This document shows positions 40,084-48,452 of a DNA stretch of 64,000 bases, piece by piece (the stretch's first letter is position 1; each line of letters starts with the position of its first letter). Made by a program: the position numbers and the translations under genes. The DNA is taken from NCBI GenBank assembly GCA_016182845.1, contig JACPFT010000012.1, positions 62,001-126,000 on the forward strand, in the 5' to 3' direction. This stretch comes from Gammaproteobacteria bacterium (GTDB taxonomy: Bacteria; Pseudomonadota; Gammaproteobacteria; Enterobacterales; Permianibacteraceae). The notes beneath the pieces are model-generated. The model worked only from the letters and a program-made list of their open reading frames with translations, was not told the origin of the DNA and did not search any database.

Positions 40084-40098
40084 TGCGAAGAGAGAATT

Positions 40099-40200
40099 AA
40101 CCGCCAAGACGCGAAGGCGCCAAGGAAGAATAAAAGCCATTGAAGTGAAGTCTGGTATTTCACTTGGCGTTCTTGGCGTCTTGGCGTCTTGGCGGTCAAT
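40099..40200. repeat. Inverted repeat (CCGCCAAGACG type) with tandem TTGGCG units
   Basis: Left arm AACCGCCAAGACGCGAAGG...CGCCAAGGAAGAA (40099-40130). The right arm ends CGTCTTGGCGTCTTGGCGGT (40177-40196) and contains four successive TTGGCG(T/G) units. Arms are inverted relative to each other. It lies between liuD and liuE and differs in sequence from the other spacer repeats. Confidence 0.8.
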
Positions 40201-40228
40201 AGTTCTTAATCCACACGGACAGCTAGTC

Positions 40229-41149
40229 ATGGCATTACCCAAGAAAGTCAAAATCGTCGAAGTCGGTCCCCGCGACGGTCTGCAGAATGAGAAGCAGCTG
40301 GTGCCGGCGGCGACCAAGATCGAGCTCATCAACCGCCTGTCGAACACCGGCCTGCCGGTGATCGAGGTGACCAGCTTTGTCAGCCCGAAATGGGTGCCGC
40401 AGATGGGCGACAATGCCGAGGTCCTGGCCGGTATCGCCCGAAAACCTGGCGTGTCCTACCCGGTATTGACCCCCAATCTCAAGGGATTCGAGGCCGCGCT
40501 CGCCGCCGGGGCCAAGGAAGTCGCCATTTTCGGCGCGGCCTCCGAATCCTTCAGCCAGAAGAACATCAACTGCTCCATCGCCGAGTCCCTGGAGCGCTTT
40601 GCGCCCGTGGTCGAGGCGGCCAAGGCCGAGGGCATCGCCGTGCGCGGCTATGTGTCCTGCGTGCTGGGCTGCCCCTACGAAGGCGAGATCGCGCCGGCCG
40701 CCGTGGCGAAGGTCGCCAACACCCTGTTCGACATGGGCTGCTACGAGATTTCCCTGGGTGACACCATAGGCACCGGCACGCCGCTCAAGGCACGCGCCAT
40801 GGTCGAAGCGGTCGCGGCGCAAGTGCCCATCGACAGGCTCGCCGCCCACTTCCACGACACCTACGGTCAGGCCCTGGCCAATCTCTATGCCGTGCTGGAT
40901 CTGGGGGTCGCCACGGTCGATGCCTCGGTGGGCGGCCTGGGTGGCTGCCCCTATGCCGCCGGTGCCTCGGGCAATGTGGCCACCGAGGATGTGCTGTATA
41001 TGCTTCAGGGTCTCGGGATCGAGACCGGTGTCGATATGGACAAGCTCGTCGATGCCGCCTTGTTTATTTCCGAGGTCCTGGGCCGCAAGCCGGCCTCGAA
41101 GCTGGCCCAGGCCGTCGCCGCCCAGCGCGCCAAGGCGGCTTGCGCGTAA
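40229..41149 (+). CDS. liuE: Hydroxymethylglutaryl-CoA lyase LiuE
   Basis: LiuE cleaves 3-hydroxy-3-methylglutaryl-CoA to acetyl-CoA and acetoacetate. The 306-residue TIM-barrel protein has [13 protein letters not shown] (metal and substrate residues), [13 protein letters not shown] (metal His-x-His) and the glycine loop Cys in [20 protein letters not shown]. The ATG at 40229 begins [19 protein letters not shown] as in relatives; the 28 extra codons of the longer frame are repeat sequence. Confidence 0.96.
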   Translation: MALPKKVKIVEVGPRDGLQNEKQLVPAATKIELINRLSNTGLPVIEVTSFVSPKWVPQMGDNAEVLAGIARKPGVSYPVLTPNLKGFEAALAAGAKEVAIFGAASESFSQKNINCSIAESLERFAPVVEAAKAEGIAVRGYVSCVLGCPYEGEIAPAAVAKVANTLFDMGCYEISLGDTIGTGTPLKARAMVEAVAAQVPIDRLAAHFHDTYGQALANLYAVLDLGVATVDASVGGLGGCPYAAGASGNVATEDVLYMLQGLGIETGVDMDKLVDAALFISEVLGRKPASKLAQAVAAQRAKAACA

Positions 41150-41243
41150 AAAGCGTTCTAGTGAAGCCCGGGCGATTCCGCTAGGCTTCCGGTTTTCCCG
41201 CGCTGGCCGCTGCGCCAGCCACTGCCGAACTAATGGAGACATC

Positions 41244-41945
41244 ATGTCCGGGTTTAACAAAGTCGTTCACAGCTACGAAGAAGCGCTGGCCGGGTTCAAG
41301 GATGGCATGACCGTCATGGCCGGCGGTTTCGGCCTCTGCGGGATTCCAGAAGGCCTGATCCAGAAGGTCTACGAGATGGGCAGCAGCGGCCTGACGGTGA
41401 TTTCCAACAATGCCGGCGTCGACGGTTTCGGCCTGGGAAAATGGCTGGAAAAGCGCCAGATCAAGACCATGATCGCCTCCTATGTGGGTGAAAATGCCCT
41501 GTTCGAAAAGCTCCTGCTGTCCGGCGAAATGGAAGTGATCCTGACCCCCCAGGGCACCCTGGCCGAGAAGATCCGCGCCGGCGGTGCCGGCATTCCGGCC
41601 TTCTACACCGCCACCGGCTATGGCACCAAAGTCGCCGAGGGCAAACCCTCCGCCGAATTCGACGGCCGTATGTACGTCCTGGAACGCTCCCTGACCGCCG
41701 ACTTCTCGCTCATCAAGGCCTGGAAGGCCGACACCATGGGCAATCTGGTGTTCAAGAACACGGCCATGAACTTCAACCCCATGATGGCCACCGCCGGCAA
41801 GGTGACCGTGGTCGAGGTCGAGGAAATCGTCGCTCCGGGCGAACTGGATCCTAACTACATCCATGTGCCGGGCATCTACGTGCACCGTGTGATCAAGGGC
41901 TCGTTCGAGAAGCGCATCGAGCAACGCACGGTGCGCAAGGCTTGA
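41244..41945 (+). CDS. scoA: 3-oxoacid CoA-transferase subunit A
   Basis: With ScoB this enzyme moves CoA from succinyl-CoA to acetoacetate. The 233-residue protein has the subunit A blocks [33 protein letters not shown] and [16 protein letters not shown]. The ATG at 41244 follows a GGAGA ribosome site; the longer open frame from 40887 lies in liuE. It links LiuE-produced acetoacetate to the thiolase in the same cluster. Confidence 0.94.
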   Translation: MSGFNKVVHSYEEALAGFKDGMTVMAGGFGLCGIPEGLIQKVYEMGSSGLTVISNNAGVDGFGLGKWLEKRQIKTMIASYVGENALFEKLLLSGEMEVILTPQGTLAEKIRAGGAGIPAFYTATGYGTKVAEGKPSAEFDGRMYVLERSLTADFSLIKAWKADTMGNLVFKNTAMNFNPMMATAGKVTVVEVEEIVAPGELDPNYIHVPGIYVHRVIKGSFEKRIEQRTVRKA

Positions 41946-41956
41946 CGGAAAAATGA

Positions 41957-42060
41957 ACCGTTCGTGCTGAGTAGTCCGCATAGCGGACGTATCGAAGCAC
42001 TCCCGCTACGCGCCGTACTTCGATACGCCGCCCTACGGTCGGCTACTCAGCACGAACGGT
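41957..42060. repeat. Palindromic repeat (CTTCGATAC...CGAACGGT type), second copy
   Basis: Arms ACCGTTCGTGCTGAGTAG...CGTATCGAAG (41957-41997) and CTTCGATACG...CTACTCAGCACGAACGGT (42018-42060) form an almost perfect large palindrome with inner hairpins. It is the same family as 34122-34211 and lies between scoA and scoB. Confidence 0.85.
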
Positions 42061-42113
42061 ATGAGACAGCGGAACTGTCCGCCTTCCGCGCGGACCAGCA
42101 GAGGACTAAAACA

Positions 42114-42770
42114 ATGGCTCTTTCCCGCGAACAAATCGCCATGCGCGTCGCTCAGGAACTGCACGACGGCTATTATGTGAACCTCGGTATCGGCATCCCG
42201 ACCCTGGTCGCCAACTACATTCCCGAAGGCATGCAGGTGCTCTTCCAGTCCGAGAACGGCCTGCTGGGCATGGGTCCCTTCCCCACCGAGGACCAGGTGG
42301 ACCCGGACCTCATCAATGCCGGCAAGCAGACCGTGACCACGGTGACCGGCGCGGCCTTCTTCTCCAGCGCCGAATCCTTCGCCATGATCCGCGGCGGCCA
42401 TGTGGACCTGACGGTGCTCGGCGCCTTCGAGGTAGACGTGCAAGGCAACATCGCCTCCTGGATGGTACCCGGCAAGCTGGTCAAGGGCATGGGCGGCGCC
42501 ATGGATCTGGTGGCCGGCGCCCAAAACATCGTCGTCACCATGCAGCACACCGACAAGGCCGGCAATTCCAAGCTGCTCAAGAACTGCTCCCTGCCCTTGA
42601 CCGGCGTCAGCTGCATCAAGAAGGTAGTGACCGATCTGGCCGTGATCGAGATCCGCGACGGGCGTTTCCATCTCATCGAGCGCGCCCCCGGCGTGTCCGT
42701 CGAGGAAATCGTCGCCAAGACCGAGGGCGAGTTGGTGGTCCCGGCGGAAGTGCCGGAGATGCGCGTCTAA
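42114..42770 (+). CDS. scoB: 3-oxoacid CoA-transferase subunit B
   Basis: Subunit B carries the active-site glutamate that forms the enzyme-CoA thioester, visible in [16 protein letters not shown] (about residue 47). The 218-residue protein also has [20 protein letters not shown] and [20 protein letters not shown]. The ATG at 42114 follows GCAGAGGAC. A 168-base repeat-bearing spacer separates it from scoA although the two products form one enzyme. A terminator follows. Confidence 0.95.
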   Translation: MALSREQIAMRVAQELHDGYYVNLGIGIPTLVANYIPEGMQVLFQSENGLLGMGPFPTEDQVDPDLINAGKQTVTTVTGAAFFSSAESFAMIRGGHVDLTVLGAFEVDVQGNIASWMVPGKLVKGMGGAMDLVAGAQNIVVTMQHTDKAGNSKLLKNCSLPLTGVSCIKKVVTDLAVIEIRDGRFHLIERAPGVSVEEIVAKTEGELVVPAEVPEMRV

Positions 42771-42789
42771 TCGCCGGCGTATCGCGAAG

Positions 42790-42816
42790 AAGCCGGTGCA
42801 CTGCCCCGGCTTTTTT
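42790..42816 (+). terminator. Intrinsic terminator after scoB
   Basis: Stem AAGCCGG and CCGGCTT with a 9-base loop, ending TTTTTT. It lies 20 bases after the scoB stop and closes the liu cluster. Confidence 0.85.
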
Positions 42817-42891
42817 CATTTCTTTAATTGAACGCTTCTCACCAATGGAAGACGCCGCTACACTGCGCCGACCAGTTTTCCGGCGCCGCCC

Positions 42892-43515
42892 ATGCTAACT
42901 ACCCTGCTCAGTCTGATCGCCACCGGCACCGCCGTCGGCGCCATCGCCAGTGAATGCAAGTCCTGGCGCGGCGGCTTTGTGCTCTGCAAACCCTTGCCCC
43001 TGGTCGCCCTCCTGGTCCTCGCCGGCAGCCACGGCGGCGGCGAAGCCTATGGCGCCTGGCTTACCGCCGGGCTGGCCCTGTCCCTGATCGGCGACGTCTT
43101 CCTGCTGGACAAGGAAAACGGGTTCATCAAGGGACTGACCTTCTTCCTCCTGGCCCACATCGCCTATGCCAGCGCCTTTGCCACCCGCTTCGAGGCCTGG
43201 CCCGGCACCATCGGCATAGCCCTGCCGATGTTGGGTCTCGCTTATTTCGCCCTGCTCCGGTCCCGGTTGAAGGCCAGTCTGCGCCTGCCGGTCCTGGCCT
43301 ATACCCTGGCCATCACCACCATGCTTATCCTGGCCTACGCCCAAGACGACAGCCAGGCCGCCTGTCTTAGCCTGCTCGGCGCCGGGCTCTTTGCGCTCTC
43401 CGACGGCCTCTTGTCCTGGAATCGCTTCGTCTCGCCGCTGCGCCATGCCCAGGTCTGGGTCCTGGGAAGCTACTATCCGGCCCAGCTCCTGCTCACCTGG
43501 TCCCTGCTCGTCTGA
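42892..43515 (+). CDS. YhhN family integral membrane protein (lysoplasmalogenase-type)
   Basis: The 207-residue protein is almost entirely hydrophobic with about seven or eight membrane helices. The YhhN family signature is visible: CKPLPLVALLVL, then GLALSLIGDVFLLDKENGFI and KGLTFFLLAHIAYASAF, which contain the conserved Asp and His residues. The family includes vertebrate TMEM86 lysoplasmalogenase; the bacterial role is poorly known. It is monocistronic downstream of the liu terminator. Confidence 0.85.
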   Translation: MLTTLLSLIATGTAVGAIASECKSWRGGFVLCKPLPLVALLVLAGSHGGGEAYGAWLTAGLALSLIGDVFLLDKENGFIKGLTFFLLAHIAYASAFATRFEAWPGTIGIALPMLGLAYFALLRSRLKASLRLPVLAYTLAITTMLILAYAQDDSQAACLSLLGAGLFALSDGLLSWNRFVSPLRHAQVWVLGSYYPAQLLLTWSLLV

Positions 43516-43732
43516 GAGCTTCCTTAGTCCGACTCTCGCCAAACGCCAGGCCCGTATCGCCAGAACGCGACCCGGCGCACATTTCCCCGTCGGGACTAGC
43601 GTTGGAGTGCACGATCCGTCGCAGCTGCTTACATCTACGCTGGATTTCGTTCTTTGAACGGCGTTAGTCTTCCCTCCCAAGGCCCAGTTCGGCACACCAC
43701 CCTGTTCTCTCCCTCGCACCCGGAGGTCCACG

Positions 43733-45877
43733 ATGGCATCCCGTTACCCCATGCGCCGCGCGCAACAACGCCTACTCCCCCTGGCCAGTCTTATCGGGCT
43801 GGCACTGACCAATGTCGCGACCCAGGCCGAGGAGCCGGAAGGCGCCCTCGCCGCCACCAGTTACCTGCTCAGCGTCAACAAACAAGGCAAGGGCCGCGTC
43901 ACCAGCAACCCGACCGGCATCACCTGCGGCAGCGACTGCACACAACCCTATAAGCAGGGCACGAGCGTCGTGCTCAGTGCCGCGCCCAGCGCCGGTTACT
44001 ACTTCTATGGCTGGAGCGGGCGCAATATCAGCTGTCCCGGCACCGGAACCTGCACGGTGCTCATGAGCGGGTCGCGCACGGTCCTCGCCACCTTCAAACC
44101 GACCACCACCACGACCTATAAGCTCACCGTCAGCGTGTCCGGCCTAGGCCAGGTCAGCAGCTCGCCTGCCGGCATCAGCTGCGGCAGCGACTGCGTCGAG
44201 AACTACGTCTCGGGCACCAGCGTCACCCTGACGGCAAGCCCGGCGGCCGGCTACCGATTCTCCGGCTGGAGCGGCACTGGCATCAGCTGCCCGGGAACGG
44301 ATCCCTGCACGCTGAGCATGAGCGCCGCGCGCACGGTCAGCGCCAGCTTCAGCCCGGTGGTGAGCGCCGGCCCCGTCACCCGCGTCGCCGTGTCCGGCTT
44401 CGGTTATGTGAGCACGGCGGACAAGGCCTTGAGCTGCGGCTCGGTGCCCGCCGGGGCCGATGCCTCCAGCACGCGCTGCGCGGCCACACTGCCCTCCGGC
44501 GCCACGACCTTCACCGCAACGCCCTATAACGCCAGCTTCCGCTTCGCCGGCTGGCGCGGCGCCTGCAGCGGCAGCGAGACCACCTGCACCCTGGACCTGG
44601 GCAGCGGGCAGAGCTTCGGCGCCCTATTCGTACCCGTCCAGGCCACGACCGATATCTGCCTGGCCCAGGGCCTGAAAAGCGACAGGGCGGTCTATGGACT
44701 GGACGGCAGCTTCCCCAACCTCGCCATCGGCCAGGCCTTCACCGATCCCAAGTTCGGCACCACCATCCGCCGCGTGACCGACGTCAAGCACGACGGCCGT
44801 GGCAGCCACAATGTGCTGAAAACGATGTATTCCACCATCTCGGCCTGGAATGCCGACGAGAGCTATCTGATCCTCTACCGCACCGACGGCGACGCCGCCA
44901 CCCACGAGCTCTACGACGGCAAGACCTATCAATTCTTGCGCAAGCTCGACGACATCGACCCGGTGGATCTGGAGCAGGTCTACTGGGACACCAACGACCC
45001 GGACATCCTCTACTACGCCAACCGCAGCTACGACAACCTCTACCGCTACCGGGTCAGCACGCGGGAAAGCGTACTCATCCGTAACTTCGACACCCAGTGC
45101 GGGGCCAAGGAACTGCACGGCGGCAGCGATCCGCTGTTCAACTCCTGGGACTCCAAGAAGTTCGGCTTCGCCTGCACCCCGGACGGCGCCTTGTTCAGCT
45201 ACGACCTGCAGAACAATGCCCTGGGCCAGCTGCTCACCGGCATGAACCTGGATTACGGCGCGCCCCAGGCCGCCCCCAGCGGCACGCGCTTCCTGCTCAA
45301 CGAGAACAATGGCAGCACCGACGGCCGCTCGGCGACGGTGCGCGATGCCGACATGCGCGTCCTGCGCACCCTGGATCTGGCCAGCGGCAACGAGCACGGC
45401 GCCATGAGCCTGCTTGCCAACGGCGACGACACCTGGAATGCCGTGGCCTTCGACAACGGCCCGAACGGCAGCGGCATAGGCACCCTGGTGCAACACAATA
45501 TGGCCAACGGTGCGGCGCGCGTCCTGGTCGGCCCGGATAAGGGCTACCCCTATCCGCCCAGCGGCACCCACGTGGGCAGCACCGCCTTCCATCGCACGGG
45601 CCTGGTGGCGGTGTCCGTCAAGGACGATCTCCAAGGCGACAGCCTGCTGGACAACGAGCTGCTCTTTGTCGACACCGATGTCAGCACGAACCCCGCCGGC
45701 AATATCTGCCGCGTCGGTCATCACCGCACCTGGTCCGACGATTACTGGGCCGAACCTCACCCGGTCATGAGCCCCAGCGGCACGCGCATCCTCTTCTCCA
45801 GCTCCTGGGGCGACGCGCGCAGCAGCGGCGAAGTGGTCAATGTCTATGTGGTGGAGTTGCCGGGTTATAAGCCCTGA
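43733..45877 (+). CDS. Secreted protein with three InlB-type repeats and a beta-propeller-like domain
   Basis: The 714-residue protein has a Sec signal peptide (about 1-33). Three repeats of about 75-85 residues follow (about 40-310), of the divergent InlB B-repeat kind: each has a G-x-V start, TCGSDC or SCGS with paired cysteines, GYxFxGWSG and a closing TV-x-A-x-F. Residues about 315-714 look like a beta-propeller, with recurring blade-like units (ESYLILYRTDGD, GTRFLLNENNG) and a final WAEPHPVMSPSGTRILFSSS reminiscent of oligogalacturonate-lyase-type propellers. No enzyme activity can be assigned. Confidence 0.75.
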   Translation: MASRYPMRRAQQRLLPLASLIGLALTNVATQAEEPEGALAATSYLLSVNKQGKGRVTSNPTGITCGSDCTQPYKQGTSVVLSAAPSAGYYFYGWSGRNISCPGTGTCTVLMSGSRTVLATFKPTTTTTYKLTVSVSGLGQVSSSPAGISCGSDCVENYVSGTSVTLTASPAAGYRFSGWSGTGISCPGTDPCTLSMSAARTVSASFSPVVSAGPVTRVAVSGFGYVSTADKALSCGSVPAGADASSTRCAATLPSGATTFTATPYNASFRFAGWRGACSGSETTCTLDLGSGQSFGALFVPVQATTDICLAQGLKSDRAVYGLDGSFPNLAIGQAFTDPKFGTTIRRVTDVKHDGRGSHNVLKTMYSTISAWNADESYLILYRTDGDAATHELYDGKTYQFLRKLDDIDPVDLEQVYWDTNDPDILYYANRSYDNLYRYRVSTRESVLIRNFDTQCGAKELHGGSDPLFNSWDSKKFGFACTPDGALFSYDLQNNALGQLLTGMNLDYGAPQAAPSGTRFLLNENNGSTDGRSATVRDADMRVLRTLDLASGNEHGAMSLLANGDDTWNAVAFDNGPNGSGIGTLVQHNMANGAARVLVGPDKGYPYPPSGTHVGSTAFHRTGLVAVSVKDDLQGDSLLDNELLFVDTDVSTNPAGNICRVGHHRTWSDDYWAEPHPVMSPSGTRILFSSSWGDARSSGEVVNVYVVELPGYKP

Positions 45878-45898
45878 GCAACCGAGCCTAATGAACCG

Positions 45899-45927
45899 CA
45901 ATGGGCAGGCCAAGCGCCTGCCCATTG
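45899..45927 (+). terminator. Probable terminator hairpin after the propeller gene
   Basis: Stem CAATGGGCAGGC (45899-45910) and GCCTGCCCATTG (45916-45927), 12 perfect base pairs, located 22 bases after the stop. The T-tract is weak (TCCTT), so it may act as a 3-prime-end stabiliser instead. Confidence 0.6.
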
Positions 45928-46011
45928 TCCTTCCGGCTTGATCTGACGCTCATCCGGCCGGCATCAAGCGGTGCACAATCGGACATCAGCACGGCAGGCG
46001 CGGCAAACCCC

Positions 46012-46269
46012 ATGGCCAAGAAATTCCCCACCCATCCCAAACACCCGGAACGGGTCTGCTGGGGTTGCGACCGCTATTGTGCCGCCGACGCCTTGAGCTG
46101 TGGCAACGGCACGCTGCGCACACCCCACCCGCTGGAAACCTTCGGCGAGGATTGGCTGGACTGGGGGCTGGACCACGCGACGGAGATGGCAAACGAAACC
46201 ACCCCTGACACCACCCTATGCCAACTGGTGATTGGTGAGGCCTGTCTCGGGCCTGGCGGGGAAGACTGA
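46012..46269 (+). CDS. Small DUF3079-type protein
   Basis: The 85-residue protein begins MAKKFPTHPKHPERVCWGCD and continues RYCAADALSCGNGTLRTPHP. It has several cysteines (CWGCDRYC) that could bind a metal, and ends in GEACLGPGGED. This matches the small DUF3079 family, whose function is unknown. The ATG at 46012 is chosen because homologue-like sequence starts there; 37 upstream codons are not family-like. Confidence 0.75.
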   Translation: MAKKFPTHPKHPERVCWGCDRYCAADALSCGNGTLRTPHPLETFGEDWLDWGLDHATEMANETTPDTTLCQLVIGEACLGPGGED

Positions 46270-46288
46270 ATCCATCAGAACATTGTAT

Positions 46289-46449
46289 CTAAGGAACCTC
46301 TGAAAAAGTCCCTCCTTGGACTTTTTCAGTCGCAAAGTCCGGCACATGTCCGTACTTTGCTCACGCTGAATCAATCACTTACGTGCTTGATTCGCGAGCC
46401 GGCCATCCGTGGCCGGCGGAAACTCTGAGTTATTCAGAGTTTCCCTAAG
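46289..46449. mobile_element. MITE-like element with CTAA target duplication
   Basis: The element body at 46293-46445 begins GGAACCTCTGAAAAAG and ends, read on the opposite strand, GGAAAACTCTGAATAAC. These terminal inverted repeats match at about 13 positions with one gap. It is flanked by CTAA at 46289-46292 and 46446-46449. Inside are five consecutive hairpins and no reading frame. CTAA fits the YTAR target of IS5-group elements, so it may be moved in trans by such a transposase; that link is inferred. Confidence 0.6.
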
Positions 46450-46458
46450 TGCTGGAAA

Positions 46459-46493
46459 CAAAACGGGCGCCGACAAGCGGCGCCCGTTTTCAC
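46459..46493. terminator. Bidirectional terminator between the MITE-like element and tetR
   Basis: Twelve-base-pair stem AAAACGGGCGCC (46461-46472) and GGCGCCCGTTTT (46480-46491) around GACAAGC, with A- and T-tracts on both sides. On the minus strand it lies about 20 bases after the TetR gene stop. Confidence 0.88.
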
Positions 46494-46510
46494 AACGACC
46501 ATACTGGAAT

Positions 46511-47110
46511 TCAGACGCGCGCGCCCGCCAGGTAGTTGTGGATGAGGTTGTCGGTCAGCAGACGGGCATTCTCCACGTTGGCCGACTCCAGCTTGCCGGT
46601 CACCGACAGCATACAAATGCCGTGAATCCCCGCCCACAGCGCATGGGAGCTCAGGTCGGCGATAGCGGCGCTTTGCTTGCCGAACAAGGGCTGGAGCGCC
46701 CGCGCGCACAGGGCGAAGGTCTCGGCCACTTTCGCCTTGAAGGACTCGTGCAGGGGCTGACCCAGGGGCAGCTTGTGCTCGAAGACCATGCGCCAGAGGT
46801 GAGGATTCTGGTGACCGAAATCCAGATAGGCGTTGGCGCAGGCGTATACGGCCTTCTCCGGCGACTCGGCCTCGTTCACGGCGGCGCCTATGCTGCCATG
46901 CAGATCCGACATGGTGTCTTCGTTGACCTGGACTATCAGATCGTCCAGGTTCTTGAACACCAGGTACAAGCTGCCCACGGTGTAGCCGATGGCGGCCGCG
47001 ATCTTTCTGGCGGTCAATCCACGGAAGCCTTCGGTGCGGACGATTTCCTTGGCCGCGTTCATTGCCATAGCGCGATATTCCTCGCGCGTATGCTCTCCCC
47101 TTCTTCCCAT
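46511..47110 (-). CDS. TetR-family transcription regulator (WHG-type C terminus)
   Basis: The 199-residue protein has a TetR N-terminal helix-turn-helix (LTARKIAAAIGYTVGSLYLV, about 32-51). Its helical ligand-binding domain contains ALWAGIHGICML near residue 165, the W-x-G-x-H-G pattern of the WHG subgroup. The ligand is unknown. It is divergent from cysK across a 310-base spacer with phased GTATC repeats that could be its operator. Confidence 0.85.
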   Translation of the reverse strand: MGRRGEHTREEYRAMAMNAAKEIVRTEGFRGLTARKIAAAIGYTVGSLYLVFKNLDDLIVQVNEDTMSDLHGSIGAAVNEAESPEKAVYACANAYLDFGHQNPHLWRMVFEHKLPLGQPLHESFKAKVAETFALCARALQPLFGKQSAAIADLSSHALWAGIHGICMLSVTGKLESANVENARLLTDNLIHNYLAGARV

Positions 47111-47420
47111 GACAGTTCCTCAATGTCGACGCGCGGGTTTATGGCGCAAAACAAGACAACAGCACCGCACAGGCGCCAAATGAAACACGTTGGTGTACGC
47201 CGAATGCATAGCCCGGCCAATATTAAACGTTGCGTATATATCTGTAACGTATCCTATTGTATCCATTTGTATCATCTAACGCCACTCTGTTCAATTTGCG
47301 CGTGCAGCAAAGAGCTTGCCACCGCCACCATGCCCTTTCTATGCTTATTCCGAAGCAGCCCATGCGCGGAGCGGCTCGGCGATCTACACTTCGCACAACT
47401 CAACCCTGCGCGAGTTCACA
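47111..47420. other. 310-base divergent spacer between tetR and cysK
   Basis: This AT-richer spacer has no convincing reading frame and should hold the tetR and cysK promoters. The only clear structure is the triple 10-base repeat at 47249-47278. Confidence 0.6.
47249..47278. promoter_or_regulatory. Three phased GTATC repeats, possible operator
   Basis: GTATCCTATT, GTATCCATTT and GTATCATCTA follow each other with an exact 10-base period, placing the GTATC motifs on one face of the helix. They are 140 bases from both start codons. Binding by the neighbouring TetR protein is a guess from position. Confidence 0.4.
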
Positions 47421-48386
47421 ATGACCAAGCTCTATACCGACAATTCCCTGACCATCGGGCAGACCCCTCTGGTCCGCCTGAATCGCATCGGCAATGGCAA
47501 CATCTACGCCAAGCTGGAAAGCCGCAACCCCGCCAACTCCGTCAAATGCCGCATCGGCGCCGCCATGATTTGGGACGCCGAGAAACGCGGTATCCTCGGC
47601 CCCGGCAAGGAACTCATCGAGCCCACCAGCGGCAATACCGGCATCGCCCTCGCCTTCGTCGCGGCGGCGCGCGGCATCCCGCTGACCCTGACCATGCCCA
47701 CCACCATGAGCCTGGAACGCCGCAAGCTGCTCAAGGCCCTGGGCGCCAAGCTCATCCTCACCGACGGCAGCCTGGGTATGAAGGGCGCCATCGCCAAGGC
47801 CCACGAGATCGCCGCCTCCTCGGACAAGTACGTGCTCTTGCAGCAATTCGAGAACCCGGCCAATCCGGCCATCCACGAGCAGACCACGGGCCCGGAGATC
47901 TGGGCCGACACGGCAGGGAATATCGACATCCTGGTGAGCGGCGTGGGCACCGGCGGCACCATTACCGGCGTGTCCCGCTACATCAAGAAGACCCAGGGCC
48001 ATGCCCTGCTGTCGGTCGCCGTGGAACCGGAGGCCTCGCCGGTCATCACCCAGACGCTGGCCGGCGAGGAAGTCAAACCCGCGCCCCACAAGATCCAGGG
48101 CATAGGCGCGGGCTTCGTGCCGGCCAACCTGGACTTGAGCCTGGTGGACCGCGTCGAGCGGGTCGGCAACGAGGAATCGGTCAACTTCGCGCGCAGGCTG
48201 ATGCAGGAAGAAGGCATCCTAGCCGGCATTTCCTGCGGCGCGGCCGTGGCCGTGGCGGCACGGCTGAATGCCCTGCCGGAATATGCCGAGAAGCGCATCG
48301 TGGTGGTCTTGCCCGATTCGGGCGAGCGCTATCTGTCGAGCATTCTCTTCGACGGCGTGTTCGGCGAGCAGGAGTTGGTGCCTTAA
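47421..48386 (+). CDS. cysK: Cysteine synthase A (O-acetylserine sulfhydrylase)
   Basis: CysK makes cysteine from O-acetylserine and sulfide with pyridoxal phosphate. The 321-residue protein begins [20 protein letters not shown], with the PLP Lys42 in [10 protein letters not shown], the substrate loop [13 protein letters not shown] and the phosphate-binding [15 protein letters not shown]. It resembles E. coli CysK closely along its whole length, including the [16 protein letters not shown] block; CysM is less likely. The ATG at 47421 is the family start. cysB lies 2 kb downstream. Confidence 0.95.
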   Translation: MTKLYTDNSLTIGQTPLVRLNRIGNGNIYAKLESRNPANSVKCRIGAAMIWDAEKRGILGPGKELIEPTSGNTGIALAFVAAARGIPLTLTMPTTMSLERRKLLKALGAKLILTDGSLGMKGAIAKAHEIAASSDKYVLLQQFENPANPAIHEQTTGPEIWADTAGNIDILVSGVGTGGTITGVSRYIKKTQGHALLSVAVEPEASPVITQTLAGEEVKPAPHKIQGIGAGFVPANLDLSLVDRVERVGNEESVNFARRLMQEEGILAGISCGAAVAVAARLNALPEYAEKRIVVVLPDSGERYLSSILFDGVFGEQELVP

Positions 48387-48425
48387 TCGGCGGTCCGGTA
48401 AGCGAGGCCCTCGATTCGCCGGTAC

Positions 48426-48452
48426 AGGGGCATAAGCGCTATGCCCCTTTTC
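48426..48452 (+). terminator. Intrinsic terminator after cysK
   Basis: Stem GGGGCATA (48427-48434) and TATGCCCC (48440-48447), then TTTT. It touches the stop codon of the convergent kinase gene. Confidence 0.85.

Noticed and set aside
38005-40413. 802-codon open frame on the minus strand opposite liuD
   Set aside because: Shadow of liuD with no family-like motif. Long antisense frames are expected at this base composition.
41150-41243. Repeat of the liu-spacer type between liuE and scoA
   Set aside because: Small hairpins (GAAGCC/GGCTTC, GCTGGC/GCCAGC) are present but the sequence matches none of the repeat types in the other spacers.
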